Assembly (NCBI GenBank): GCA_030592605.1
Contig: JAUVIT010000101.1
Coordinates: forward strand, 1-6,701
Direction of reading: 5' to 3'
DNA from: Bacteroidota bacterium
GTDB taxonomy: Bacteria; Bacteroidota; Bacteroidia; Bacteroidales; GCA-2748055
DNA length: 6,701 bases
Each line of letters opens with the position of its first letter. The stretch's first letter is position 1. Under the pieces are notes generated by a model. It did no database searches. It had not been told where the DNA came from and saw only the letters and a program-made list of their open reading frames with translations. Position numbers and translations under genes: made by a program. Shown in pieces: positions 1-6,157 of this stretch.

Positions 1-2192
1 ATTCCCAGGAAAACTCTCAGGGCCAGGTACAGGGTTATATATATGAAATTAATGACCAGGGGGAGCAGCTCCCTCTGTTGGCTGCTAATGTATACTGGGC
101 AGGCACAACTATAGGTACCACTACCGGGGAGGATGGACTGTTTACAATCGGGCTTGAAGAGAACGAGCATATGCTGGTTGTAAGTTATGTGGGATATGAG
201 AATGATACCATGCACATCCATGAAGCCTCGGAGGTGGAGGTATTATTTTCTAAAGCCCTCATGCTGGAGGAGGTCCAGGTTTCCCACCGGATTAAGCCAA
301 CTTCTGTCTCTTTTAGCAGTGCCTATAATATTCAGAATATCCATGAGAAGGAGCTGACCAAGGCCGCTTGCTGCAACCTTTCTGAAAGCTTTGAGACCAA
401 TCCATCGGTCGATGCCGGACTTACAGATGCTGTTACCGGCACGCGGAAGATTGAAATGCTGGGGCTGGCTGGCCCCTACGTACAGATCATGCGCGAAAAC
501 ATGCCTGATGTAAGAGGTATTTCTGCCCTTTACGGGCTCACATATACCCCGGGAACATGGATCGAGGGGATCCAGCTCAATATGGGAGCCGGCTCGGTAG
601 TAAACGGATTTGAGAGCATTACCGGACAGATCAATGTGGAACTGCGCAAACCTGAGAATAGCGACAGGCTCTTCCTGAACCTCTATGGAAACAGTGACGG
701 CAGGATGGAATCCAATTTGATGACTGCCTACCGTATCAATGAGCTTTGGAGCGGCAGCCTGCTGCTCCATGGAAATAGCAGACCCTTTCAGCTGGACCAC
801 AACAAAGATGGTTTTGTGGATCATCCTACAGGAAATCAAATAGTTGCTATGAGTCGCTTCAAGTATTCAGGCGAGAACGGTCTGCAAAGCCAAATGGGCA
901 TCAAGGTGGTCTGGCTCGACCAGTTAGGGGGCCAGATGAATTATGATCCTGACATACCCCGTGATCAACAGTCCTACTGGGGATCTGGTTTGAATACCAA
1001 ACGTTTAGAGGGCTGGGCAAAGATTGGTAAGGTCTTTGAAAACAAACCCTATGCCAGCATGGGCTTCCAACTATCAGGATTAGTTCACCGGCAGGATGCC
1101 TATTTCGGGCTGACCGATTACCTGGCAGACCAGCAATCCCTCTATGCAAACCTGATCTACCAGTCTATCCTGGGCTCTACCAACCACCAATACCGGACCG
1201 GAATCAGTTTTCAGGCTGACAGCTATGATGAAACGGTGGGTGCGGATCAGTATCAGAGGAATGAGCTGGTTCCAGGTGCCTTCCTGGAATACACTTTCAA
1301 CCATATGGACATCTTCACAGCTGTGGCAGGATTTCGTGCCGACTTCCACAATATCTATGGTGCATTTCTCACACCCCGGCTCCACTTGCGTTATGAGCCC
1401 ATCGAAAAGTCAGTGATCAGAGCCTCTGTTGGAAGAGGACAAAAAACGGCTTCCATTTTTGCGGAGAATATGGGCATATTCGCCACTTCCAGAGCCATCT
1501 ACCTGGATCAGAGTGAAGCAGACTTGCCCTATGGACTTGAACCGGAAGTAGCCTGGAGCTATGGTTTGAATTTTAATCAGGGCTTCCGGCTGGGTGAGAC
1601 CGAATCGGTTTTCAAGCTTGACTTCTACCACACCCGCTTTACAAACCAGGTAGTGATTGACCTTGACCGGAATCCCCAGGAGGTACATTTCTATAACCTG
1701 GATGGTGACTCATGGTCCAACAGCTTCCAGGCGCAGCTGGATATGGAACCTCTGGAGCGTTACGATATAAGGATTGCCTACCGGATCAATGATGTACGGA
1801 CCACATACAGCGATGTCTTACTGCCCCGTCCCATGGTCGCGAAACACAGGGCGTTTATCAATATGGCTTACTCCACCAAAGATCTCTGGAGCTTTGATAT
1901 TACCTGGAGCTGGCAAGGAGCAAAGCGGATTCCATCCACTGAGAGCAATCCGGAACCTTACCAGATGGAAGCGTATTCACCTGCTTTTTCCATGGTGAAT
2001 CTGCAGCTGGGTAAAACTCTGTTTAAACGGCTGGAGCTCTATGCAGGAATCGAGAACCTCTTTGGTTTTACACAAAAGGATCCCATTCTTGCCAGCGATG
2101 ATCCCTTCGGTCCGTGGTTTGACAGTTCACTTATCTGGGGACCCATTTTCGGCAGGAAATTTTATGGAGGGCTGCGTTTCAGGATAAACTAA
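1..2192 (+). CDS. TonB-dependent outer-membrane receptor, 5'-truncated by window edge
   Basis: This is the 3' part of an outer-membrane active transporter powered by TonB-ExbBD. Reading is open from base 3 and gives 729 visible residues; the true start and signal peptide lie upstream, and the TTG at 78 is not a start because coding sequence continues before it. Visible residues 7-80 form a carboxypeptidase-regulatory-like beta domain (GQVQGYIYE, then VSYVGYEND), typical of Bacteroidota receptors. A plug domain follows at about 110-220, with KAACCNLSESFETNPSVD, GTRKIEMLGLAGPYVQ and GAGSVVNGFESITGQINVEL. The remainder is a beta-barrel rich in alternating aromatic residues, ending in GGLRFRIN. 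The substrate is not shown. From memory, receptors with this plug motif often sit beside heavy-metal-binding proteins, so a metal is possible, but no such neighbour is visible. No SusD partner follows, which argues against a standard glycan SusCD pair. Confidence 0.94.
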   Translation, partial: SQENSQGQVQGYIYEINDQGEQLPLLAANVYWAGTTIGTTTGEDGLFTIGLEENEHMLVVSYVGYENDTMHIHEASEVEVLFSKALMLEEVQVSHRIKPTSVSFSSAYNIQNIHEKELTKAACCNLSESFETNPSVDAGLTDAVTGTRKIEMLGLAGPYVQIMRENMPDVRGISALYGLTYTPGTWIEGIQLNMGAGSVVNGFESITGQINVELRKPENSDRLFLNLYGNSDGRMESNLMTAYRINELWSGSLLLHGNSRPFQLDHNKDGFVDHPTGNQIVAMSRFKYSGENGLQSQMGIKVVWLDQLGGQMNYDPDIPRDQQSYWGSGLNTKRLEGWAKIGKVFENKPYASMGFQLSGLVHRQDAYFGLTDYLADQQSLYANLIYQSILGSTNHQYRTGISFQADSYDETVGADQYQRNELVPGAFLEYTFNHMDIFTAVAGFRADFHNIYGAFLTPRLHLRYEPIEKSVIRASVGRGQKTASIFAENMGIFATSRAIYLDQSEADLPYGLEPEVAWSYGLNFNQGFRLGETESVFKLDFYHTRFTNQVVIDLDRNPQEVHFYNLDGDSWSNSFQAQLDMEPLERYDIRIAYRINDVRTTYSDVLLPRPMVAKHRAFINMAYSTKDLWSFDITWSWQGAKRIPSTESNPEPYQMEAYSPAFSMVNLQLGKTLFKRLELYAGIENLFGFTQKDPILASDDPFGPWFDSSLIWGPIFGRKFYGGLRFRIN

Positions 2193-2193
2193 T

Positions 2194-2201
2194 TATATTT
2201 G
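2194..2201 (+). promoter_or_regulatory. Candidate Bacteroidota -7 promoter element for the S41 peptidase gene
   Basis: TATATTTG matches the Bacteroidota -7 consensus TAnnTTTG exactly. It begins one base after the receptor stop codon and ends 17 bases before the peptidase ATG, which is where a promoter with a short leader would sit. No convincing TTTG -33 box lies about 19 bases upstream; the nearest is TTTC at 2177-2180. Transcription could therefore also read through from the receptor gene, whose stop is only 26 bp from this ATG. Confidence 0.4.
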
Positions 2202-2218
2202 GGTTTGAAAAATTCTTC

Positions 2219-3481
2219 ATGAAAGTTAAGTGTACCCTCACTCTTCTTTTTTTGCTTCTCTTTTCAGAGCTCTCTGCACAGAAGGGGAAGGTGATCGATT
2301 GGGATTATGAGATTGATCTTCTGGCCAGGGAACTGGCAGAGAAGCATCCCGATCTTTTTTTCAGGACCGATTCAACATGGTACCACCAGGCCATGAGTCA
2401 GCTTGCTAAAGAAACCCCGGGTAAATCTCTCTTCCAGGTTTCCATCCGGCTTCAACAGGTGCTGGCTGCAATGGGAGATGCCCAGACCCAGATCAACTAT
2501 CATTTTCTGGTGGAAAAATCTCAGATTCTTCCCATTGAATTTTACTTGTTCTAAGATGGGATCTACCTCCTCGAAACGGACATAGCTTATAAGGCGCTGC
2601 TTGGCAAAAAACTAAGTGCTGTTAACAGTGTTCCCATTGAGGTAGTAATCGACTCATTGGCCACATTACTGGTACTTGACAACCAGTCGGTGATAAAAAA
2701 CCAGATACCTCGAATGCTAAGCTGGTTCCAGGTGCTTGAATATTTTGGCTTTGTCAGTGGAAAAGAACTTTCCTTAACAGTTGAGAGCAGCACCGGCGAA
2801 GTGCTGAGCTCTACTATTCACCTGCCCGTTGAATTAGGGGAGAAGCTTGCGGTTCACCCCTCTACTCTGCCCCTGGGCTGGCAGGATCAAAAATCATTTT
2901 TCCGGGAACAATATTTTGAGAATGAGCATCTCTACTTTATCCAGTACAACCGGTGTTGGAGCCGGGAAGCGGAGGAAGATTATGGCTCAGGTGCCTCTGC
3001 ATTGTTTATGCCCTCATTCAAAGAGTTCGAAAAGCAGGTATTTCCGGTACTTAAGAAGAAGGAGATTGATAAACTGGTTTTTGACATACGCTTCAACAAG
3101 GGTGGTCATGCGTCCCAGGGTACCGAATTTATAAGGAAAATCTGCAAAGCACTGCCAAAGGATCATGGAGAAATATTTGTACTTGTGGGTAGAGTGACCA
3201 GTGGGTCCGCCATAATCAATACGGTCGATTTCATGAAGAGTGCAGAGGTGGTCCTGGTGGGAGAAGAGACCAGTGGCAAACCCAAGCATTTCGGAGAGGT
3301 AAATCGTTTTGTTCTGCCCGAGTCAAGACTGATAGTCTCTTATCCAACACGTTACTTTACCCTCCTTGATGAGGATCTGCCTGCCTTGATTCCTGACCTG
3401 GTAACACCACTTAGCTTTGATCAGTATATGAAGGGCATTGACCCGGCCATGGAGGCGGTTCGCAACAGTCCCCAACGCTGA
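2219..3481 (+). pseudogene. Secreted S41-family serine peptidase, interrupted by one in-frame stop
   Basis: Read through a single TAA at codon 112, this frame encodes a 420-codon protein resembling the secreted S41 (C-terminal-processing-like) peptidases of Bacteroidota. Residues 1-21 are a signal peptide (MKVKC, a Leu/Phe-rich core, then SAQ), so the product should be exported. Residues 28-95 form the N-terminal helical region found in this family (LARELAEKHPDLFF; VLAAMGDAQTQI, where GDaHT is usual). The catalytic domain contains FDIRFNKGG (about 288-296), GRVTSGSAI with the likely nucleophile Ser330, and VGEETSGKPKHFGE with the likely general base Lys354. After the TAA the same frame stays open for 309 codons with no frameshift. 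Possible explanations are a recent nonsense mutation, a base-call error or readthrough. The distal part alone keeps the catalytic dyad but lacks the signal peptide, and its first starts are TTG 2657 and ATG 2714. Its natural substrate is unknown. Confidence 0.82.
2552..2554 (+). other. Premature in-frame TAA inside the S41 peptidase gene
   Basis: The codons around it read FYLF, stop, DGIYLLETD. The flanks are continuous family-like sequence in one frame, so a one-base change from GAA, AAA or CAA would explain the stop. It is TAA rather than TGA, so selenocysteine insertion is not an option. TAA is also the normal terminator of the receptor, repressor and isomerase genes here, which rules out a reassigned code. 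Confidence 0.9.
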
Positions 3482-3482
3482 G

Positions 3483-4160
3483 CTATTTCTCCAGTATCAA
3501 TCCCCTCATAATCAGGTACTGCGCCGCAATGTAGGTGATCATAATCAGAAAGCCGGCCAGGGGAATATCACTGTGGAACTTATTGAAAGCGATCATGCTA
3601 TCTGAAAGCAGGAACAGCAAAGAACCCACAAAGACCAGCTTGAAACTTGCATCAGCTACCCTTCCCGAACGGTTAAGAGCCGTCATAGACATAAGGATCA
3701 ATGAAAGGGCATAGATGGTAATAATGGGCTTCATCATCCCCTCCAGTCCTGGAAACAGCAGAATCAGCATTCCAGCCACATAAGCCAGAAAAATGAAAGA
3801 TATCCACGGGTTCTTTTGCAGATATCCCTTCCCCCCTTTTTCACTGAACCTGGCAAAGATATAGATGTAGGTTATTTGAGCGCAGAAGAATCCACCCACT
3901 CCTGCAAAGAAGAAGAGCTCATTCTTTCCGGACAGCATAAGGAAATTATCTCCCACCCAGGAGAAGAAGAAGGCAAGCAATATGGGAATGGTAAAAGCAC
4001 TTTTCTTCGTGAATAGCATGAAATATATTGCTATCCAGATCATGATCAGTGGTTTTACAAAATATTCCATTTGAATATTATCCAATAACCTGCCAGCGAG
4101 TTCAACAATAACAATCACTGCAAAGATCAGATGCAACAGAAGGGAGGTGTTCTTTTTCAT
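3483..4160 (-). CDS. YhhN/TMEM86-family membrane protein, putative lysoplasmalogenase
   Basis: The 225-residue product is a polytopic inner-membrane protein of the YhhN family, whose characterised animal members (TMEM86) hydrolyse the vinyl-ether bond of lysoplasmalogens. About eight hydrophobic segments can be drawn, near residues 6-24, 33-50, 54-75, 82-103, 118-136, 143-160, 173-190 and 198-222. Family hallmarks are FVKPLIM (34-40), FSWVGDNFLML (66-76), the ITYIYIF segment (96-102), LLFLLSDSMIAFNKF (181-195) and a C-terminal TYIAAQYLI (209-217). The conserved acidic residues of both hallmark motifs (Asp71 and Asp187) are present. I chose the ATG at 4160 because the frame extends upstream only to a GTG at 4244 through 28 non-family residues that would run across the repressor's control region. 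Its stop lies one base from the convergent peptidase stop. The lysoplasmalogenase activity rests on family membership only; the membrane-protein and family calls are stronger. Confidence 0.83.
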   Translation of the reverse strand: MKKNTSLLLHLIFAVIVIVELAGRLLDNIQMEYFVKPLIMIWIAIYFMLFTKKSAFTIPILLAFFFSWVGDNFLMLSGKNELFFFAGVGGFFCAQITYIYIFARFSEKGGKGYLQKNPWISFIFLAYVAGMLILLFPGLEGMMKPIITIYALSLILMSMTALNRSGRVADASFKLVFVGSLLFLLSDSMIAFNKFHSDIPLAGFLIMITYIAAQYLIMRGLILEK

Positions 4161-4180
4161 GAGCTTAGGTTTTAGGATGG

Positions 4181-4188
4181 TAAATATA
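4181..4188 (-). promoter_or_regulatory. Weak candidate -7 element for the YhhN-family gene
   Basis: On the minus strand this reads TATATTTA, one mismatch from TAnnTTTG, and lies 20 bases before the chosen ATG. No matching -33 box was found at the expected distance. It is offered because it fits the start at 4160 rather than the GTG at 4244, which would lie upstream of this element. Confidence 0.28.
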
Positions 4189-4229
4189 GCAAATGACCTG
4201 AATGACCATATATATTTTCTAAAATAGTA

Positions 4230-4239
4230 CAATCGATTG
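4230..4239 (+). promoter_or_regulatory. Candidate LacI-family operator (perfect 10-bp palindrome)
   Basis: CAATCGATTG is a perfect inverted repeat centred on CG, the central step typical of LacI-family operators. The 16-bp extension GTACAATCGATTGCGC keeps symmetry at six of eight half-site positions. It lies 29 bp before the repressor's GTG and covers or borders the place where the -33 box for the 4252-4259 element should be, so binding would block RNA polymerase. The simplest reading is autorepression of the repressor-kduI-dehydrogenase operon. It is the only such site I noticed in the window. Confidence 0.6.
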
Positions 4240-4251
4240 CGCACTTTTTAG

Positions 4252-4259
4252 TAAATTTG
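4252..4259 (+). promoter_or_regulatory. Candidate -7 promoter element of the lacI-kduI-kduD operon
   Basis: TAAATTTG matches the Bacteroidota -7 consensus TAnnTTTG exactly. It ends nine bases before the repressor GTG, so a start site a few bases downstream would give a nearly leaderless mRNA. There is no clear TTTG at -33; that region is occupied by the operator palindrome. Confidence 0.5.
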
Positions 4260-4268
4260 TAATGAAAC

Positions 4269-5297
4269 GTGGCAAAGAAACAACACAGTACCATTCATGA
4301 CATCGCAAGGGAGCTGAATGTATCAGCTTCAACTGTATCGCGCGCTCTTCAGGACAATCCCAGGATCAGTGAATCCACTAGGATGGCAGTAAGGAGGATG
4401 GCAGACCAACTCAACTATCAACCCAATGTGATGGCATCTGCACTTAGACGGGGAAGTAGCAAAACAGTTGGAGTGATAGTTCCCAGGATCAACAGAAATT
4501 TTTTCTCCAATGTCATCGGGGGTATGGAGGAGCTACTGGCAACCTCGGGTTACCATTTGATGATCTGTCAGACACATGAAAAACTGGAGAATGAGGTAGT
4601 CGCCATCCAAACCCTGATCAATGCACGCGTCGATGCAGTGCTGCTCTCAATTTCCATGGAGACAAGGCATAATAATCATCTTAAGCTACTTACAGAAAGG
4701 GGTATCCGTTTATTCTATTTTGATCGTGTTCCTGCTGGCACAGTGAGCGGATCGGTAGTGGTGGATGACCATCTGGGTGCTTATCTAAGTGTAAAGCACC
4801 TCCTGGAGCAGGGTTACAGAAAGATATTTCATGTTTCAGGAATGGACCATATCAATATATACAAAAGTCGGAAAGAGGGATATCTGCAGGCCATGCATGA
4901 GGCAGGCATTGATGTGCCACAATCGTGGATTCTTTCTGAGCCCCTCTTGCTGGAGGGTGGTGAGTCGGCATTTCATACAGGAATGAAAATGAAGAAAAAA
5001 CCTGATGCCTTCTTTTGCTCGGGCGATTATGCGGCCCTGGGTATTTTACAGGCAGCCAAGCGGGTGGGACTCTCCATTCCGGGCGATCTGGGAATTAGCG
5101 GATTTGCCAATGAACCATTTACAGCTTTCCTGGAACCTTCACTGACAACCGTGGATCAGCGAGGTGAGATGATGGGCCAAACGGTGGCTGAGATGTTCCT
5201 CAGATGCGAAAAGGAAGAGAGCAAAGCAGGCGCATGCAAACAGGTAGTATTAAAACCCGAGTTAATCATACGAAACAGTTCACTATTAAACAGATAA
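4269..5297 (+). CDS. LacI-family transcriptional repressor, probable regulator of uronate catabolism
   Basis: The 342-residue protein has the normal length and layout of LacI/GalR repressors. Residues 7-27 form the DNA-binding helix-turn-helix (STIHDIARELNVSASTVSRAL), and the third helix and hinge helix follow with NYQPNVMASALRRGSSKTVG (49-68), including the leucine that usually inserts at the central CpG step. From about residue 65 there is a periplasmic-binding-protein-like effector domain (VGVIVPRINRNFFSNVIGGME, FDRVPAG 151-157, VVVDDHLGA 163-171, SGFANEPFTAFLEPSLTTVDQ 277-297). The start is GTG: a stop (TGA at 4263) lies two codons upstream in frame, and the next Met (residue 39) would remove the helix-turn-helix. 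It is the first gene of an operon with kduI 10 bp downstream, so the effector is probably a keto-deoxyuronate or KDG-type intermediate; that is inference from context. Bacteroidota are expected to use LacI-type rather than the enterobacterial IclR-type KdgR regulators for this pathway. Confidence 0.93.
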   Translation: MAKKQHSTIHDIARELNVSASTVSRALQDNPRISESTRMAVRRMADQLNYQPNVMASALRRGSSKTVGVIVPRINRNFFSNVIGGMEELLATSGYHLMICQTHEKLENEVVAIQTLINARVDAVLLSISMETRHNNHLKLLTERGIRLFYFDRVPAGTVSGSVVVDDHLGAYLSVKHLLEQGYRKIFHVSGMDHINIYKSRKEGYLQAMHEAGIDVPQSWILSEPLLLEGGESAFHTGMKMKKKPDAFFCSGDYAALGILQAAKRVGLSIPGDLGISGFANEPFTAFLEPSLTTVDQRGEMMGQTVAEMFLRCEKEESKAGACKQVVLKPELIIRNSSLLNR

Positions 5298-5307
5298 ATA
5301 ACACGCT

Positions 5308-6147
5308 ATGGCAATCAATTACGAAGTAAGGTTTTCTAACCATCCTGAAGATGCCAAACAATATGGTACAGAAAGATTGAGAAAGGAGTTCCTGGTTGAG
5401 AAGCTCATGGTTCCCGGGGAGATCAATATGGTCTACTCCATGAACGATCGCTATATTGTTGGTGGTGCAATTCCTACCATGGAACTTGAACTAAGCACCA
5501 TCGATCCTCTGAAGTCACAACATTTTTGTGATAGACGCGAACTTGGCATTATCAATGTGGGTGGTACAGCTACCATTCGCGTGGATGACATCAGCTATGA
5601 ACTTGCTTATAAAGAAGCTCTTTATGTGGGCGCCGGATCTAAACAAATCCTGATGATTAGTAATGAGAAGGAGAATCCGGCACATCTTTATTTTAATTCG
5701 GCTCCTGCCCACAAAGCTTTCCCCTGTAAAAGAGTAACCCTGGCCGATGCAGAGGTGGCTGAAATGGGTGCTCTGGAACAGTCCAACGCCAGGCTTATCA
5801 ATAAATTGCTGGTCAACCCGGTCATTGAAACCTGCCAGCTGCAGATGGGAATGACCGAATTAAAGCCTGGAAGCGTATGGAACACCATGCCGCCTCACCT
5901 GCATGACCGGCGTATGGAGGCTTACTTTTATTTTGAGGTTCCCGAGGGCCAGGCCATCTGTCACTTTATGGGCGATCCAAAAGAAACCAGACATATCTGG
6001 ATGCAAAACGAGCAGGCGGTTATTTCACCTCCCTGGTCTATTCACTCAGCTGCCGGAACAAGCAATTATATCTTTATATGGGGGATGGCCGGTGAAAATC
6101 TTGATTACGGGGATATGGATATGATCCAGCCCAACGAAATTCGATAA
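5308..6147 (+). CDS. kduI: 5-dehydro-4-deoxy-D-glucuronate isomerase KduI
   Basis: This cytosolic, metal-dependent isomerase (EC 5.3.1.17) converts 5-keto-4-deoxyuronate to 3-deoxy-D-glycero-2,5-hexodiulosonate (DKII), after lyases and unsaturated glucuronyl or oligogalacturonide hydrolases release unsaturated uronates. Its 279 residues match the E. coli enzyme (278) along the full length. Shared blocks are RKEFLVEKL (25-33), VYSMNDRYIVGG (42-53), RRELGIINVGG (76-86), ALYVGAGSK (104-112), ETCQLQMGMTEL (174-185), WNTMPPHLHDRRMEAYFYFE (191-210), ETRHIWMQNEQAVISPPWSI (226-245) and WGMAGEN (258-264). The expected metal ligands of the cupin-like fold are all present: His197, His199, Glu204 and His246. 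The ATG lies 10 bp after the repressor stop and 10 bp before it the next gene begins on the far side, so the three genes are almost surely co-transcribed. There is no Shine-Dalgarno sequence, only an A-rich leader, as is normal in this phylum. Confidence 0.97.
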   Translation: MAINYEVRFSNHPEDAKQYGTERLRKEFLVEKLMVPGEINMVYSMNDRYIVGGAIPTMELELSTIDPLKSQHFCDRRELGIINVGGTATIRVDDISYELAYKEALYVGAGSKQILMISNEKENPAHLYFNSAPAHKAFPCKRVTLADAEVAEMGALEQSNARLINKLLVNPVIETCQLQMGMTELKPGSVWNTMPPHLHDRRMEAYFYFEVPEGQAICHFMGDPKETRHIWMQNEQAVISPPWSIHSAAGTSNYIFIWGMAGENLDYGDMDMIQPNEIR

Positions 6148-6157
6148 AATCTATAAG

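Noticed and set aside
78..80. TTG as a start codon for the receptor gene
   Set aside because: The frame stays open to base 3 and the upstream residues complete the carboxypeptidase-regulatory-like domain, so the start is outside the window.
243..839. Long minus-strand open frame inside the receptor gene
   Set aside because: It is antisense to clear plug and barrel coding sequence and its translation resembles no known protein; the same holds for the other antisense and out-of-frame openings across the window.
2552..2554. Recoded stop codon or alternative genetic code
   Set aside because: The codon is TAA, which terminates the receptor, repressor and isomerase genes in the same window, so general reassignment does not fit.
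4161..4244. N-terminal extension of the YhhN-family protein from a GTG at 4244
   Set aside because: The extra 28 residues are basic and aromatic, do not resemble the family and would cover the operator and promoter region; the ATG at 4160 starts the protein just before its first membrane segment.
4262..4300. Twelve-codon ATG reading frame overlapping the repressor start (possible regulatory upstream peptide)
   Set aside because: Its ATG lies at or upstream of the predicted transcription start, it has no recognisable content, and a short frame like this is expected by chance.
4380..4404. Direct repeat AGGATGGCAG, two copies 15 bp apart
   Set aside because: It lies inside the repressor coding sequence and encodes RMAVRRMAD of the third DNA-binding helix; it looks like coincidental codon use, not a regulatory or mobile repeat.
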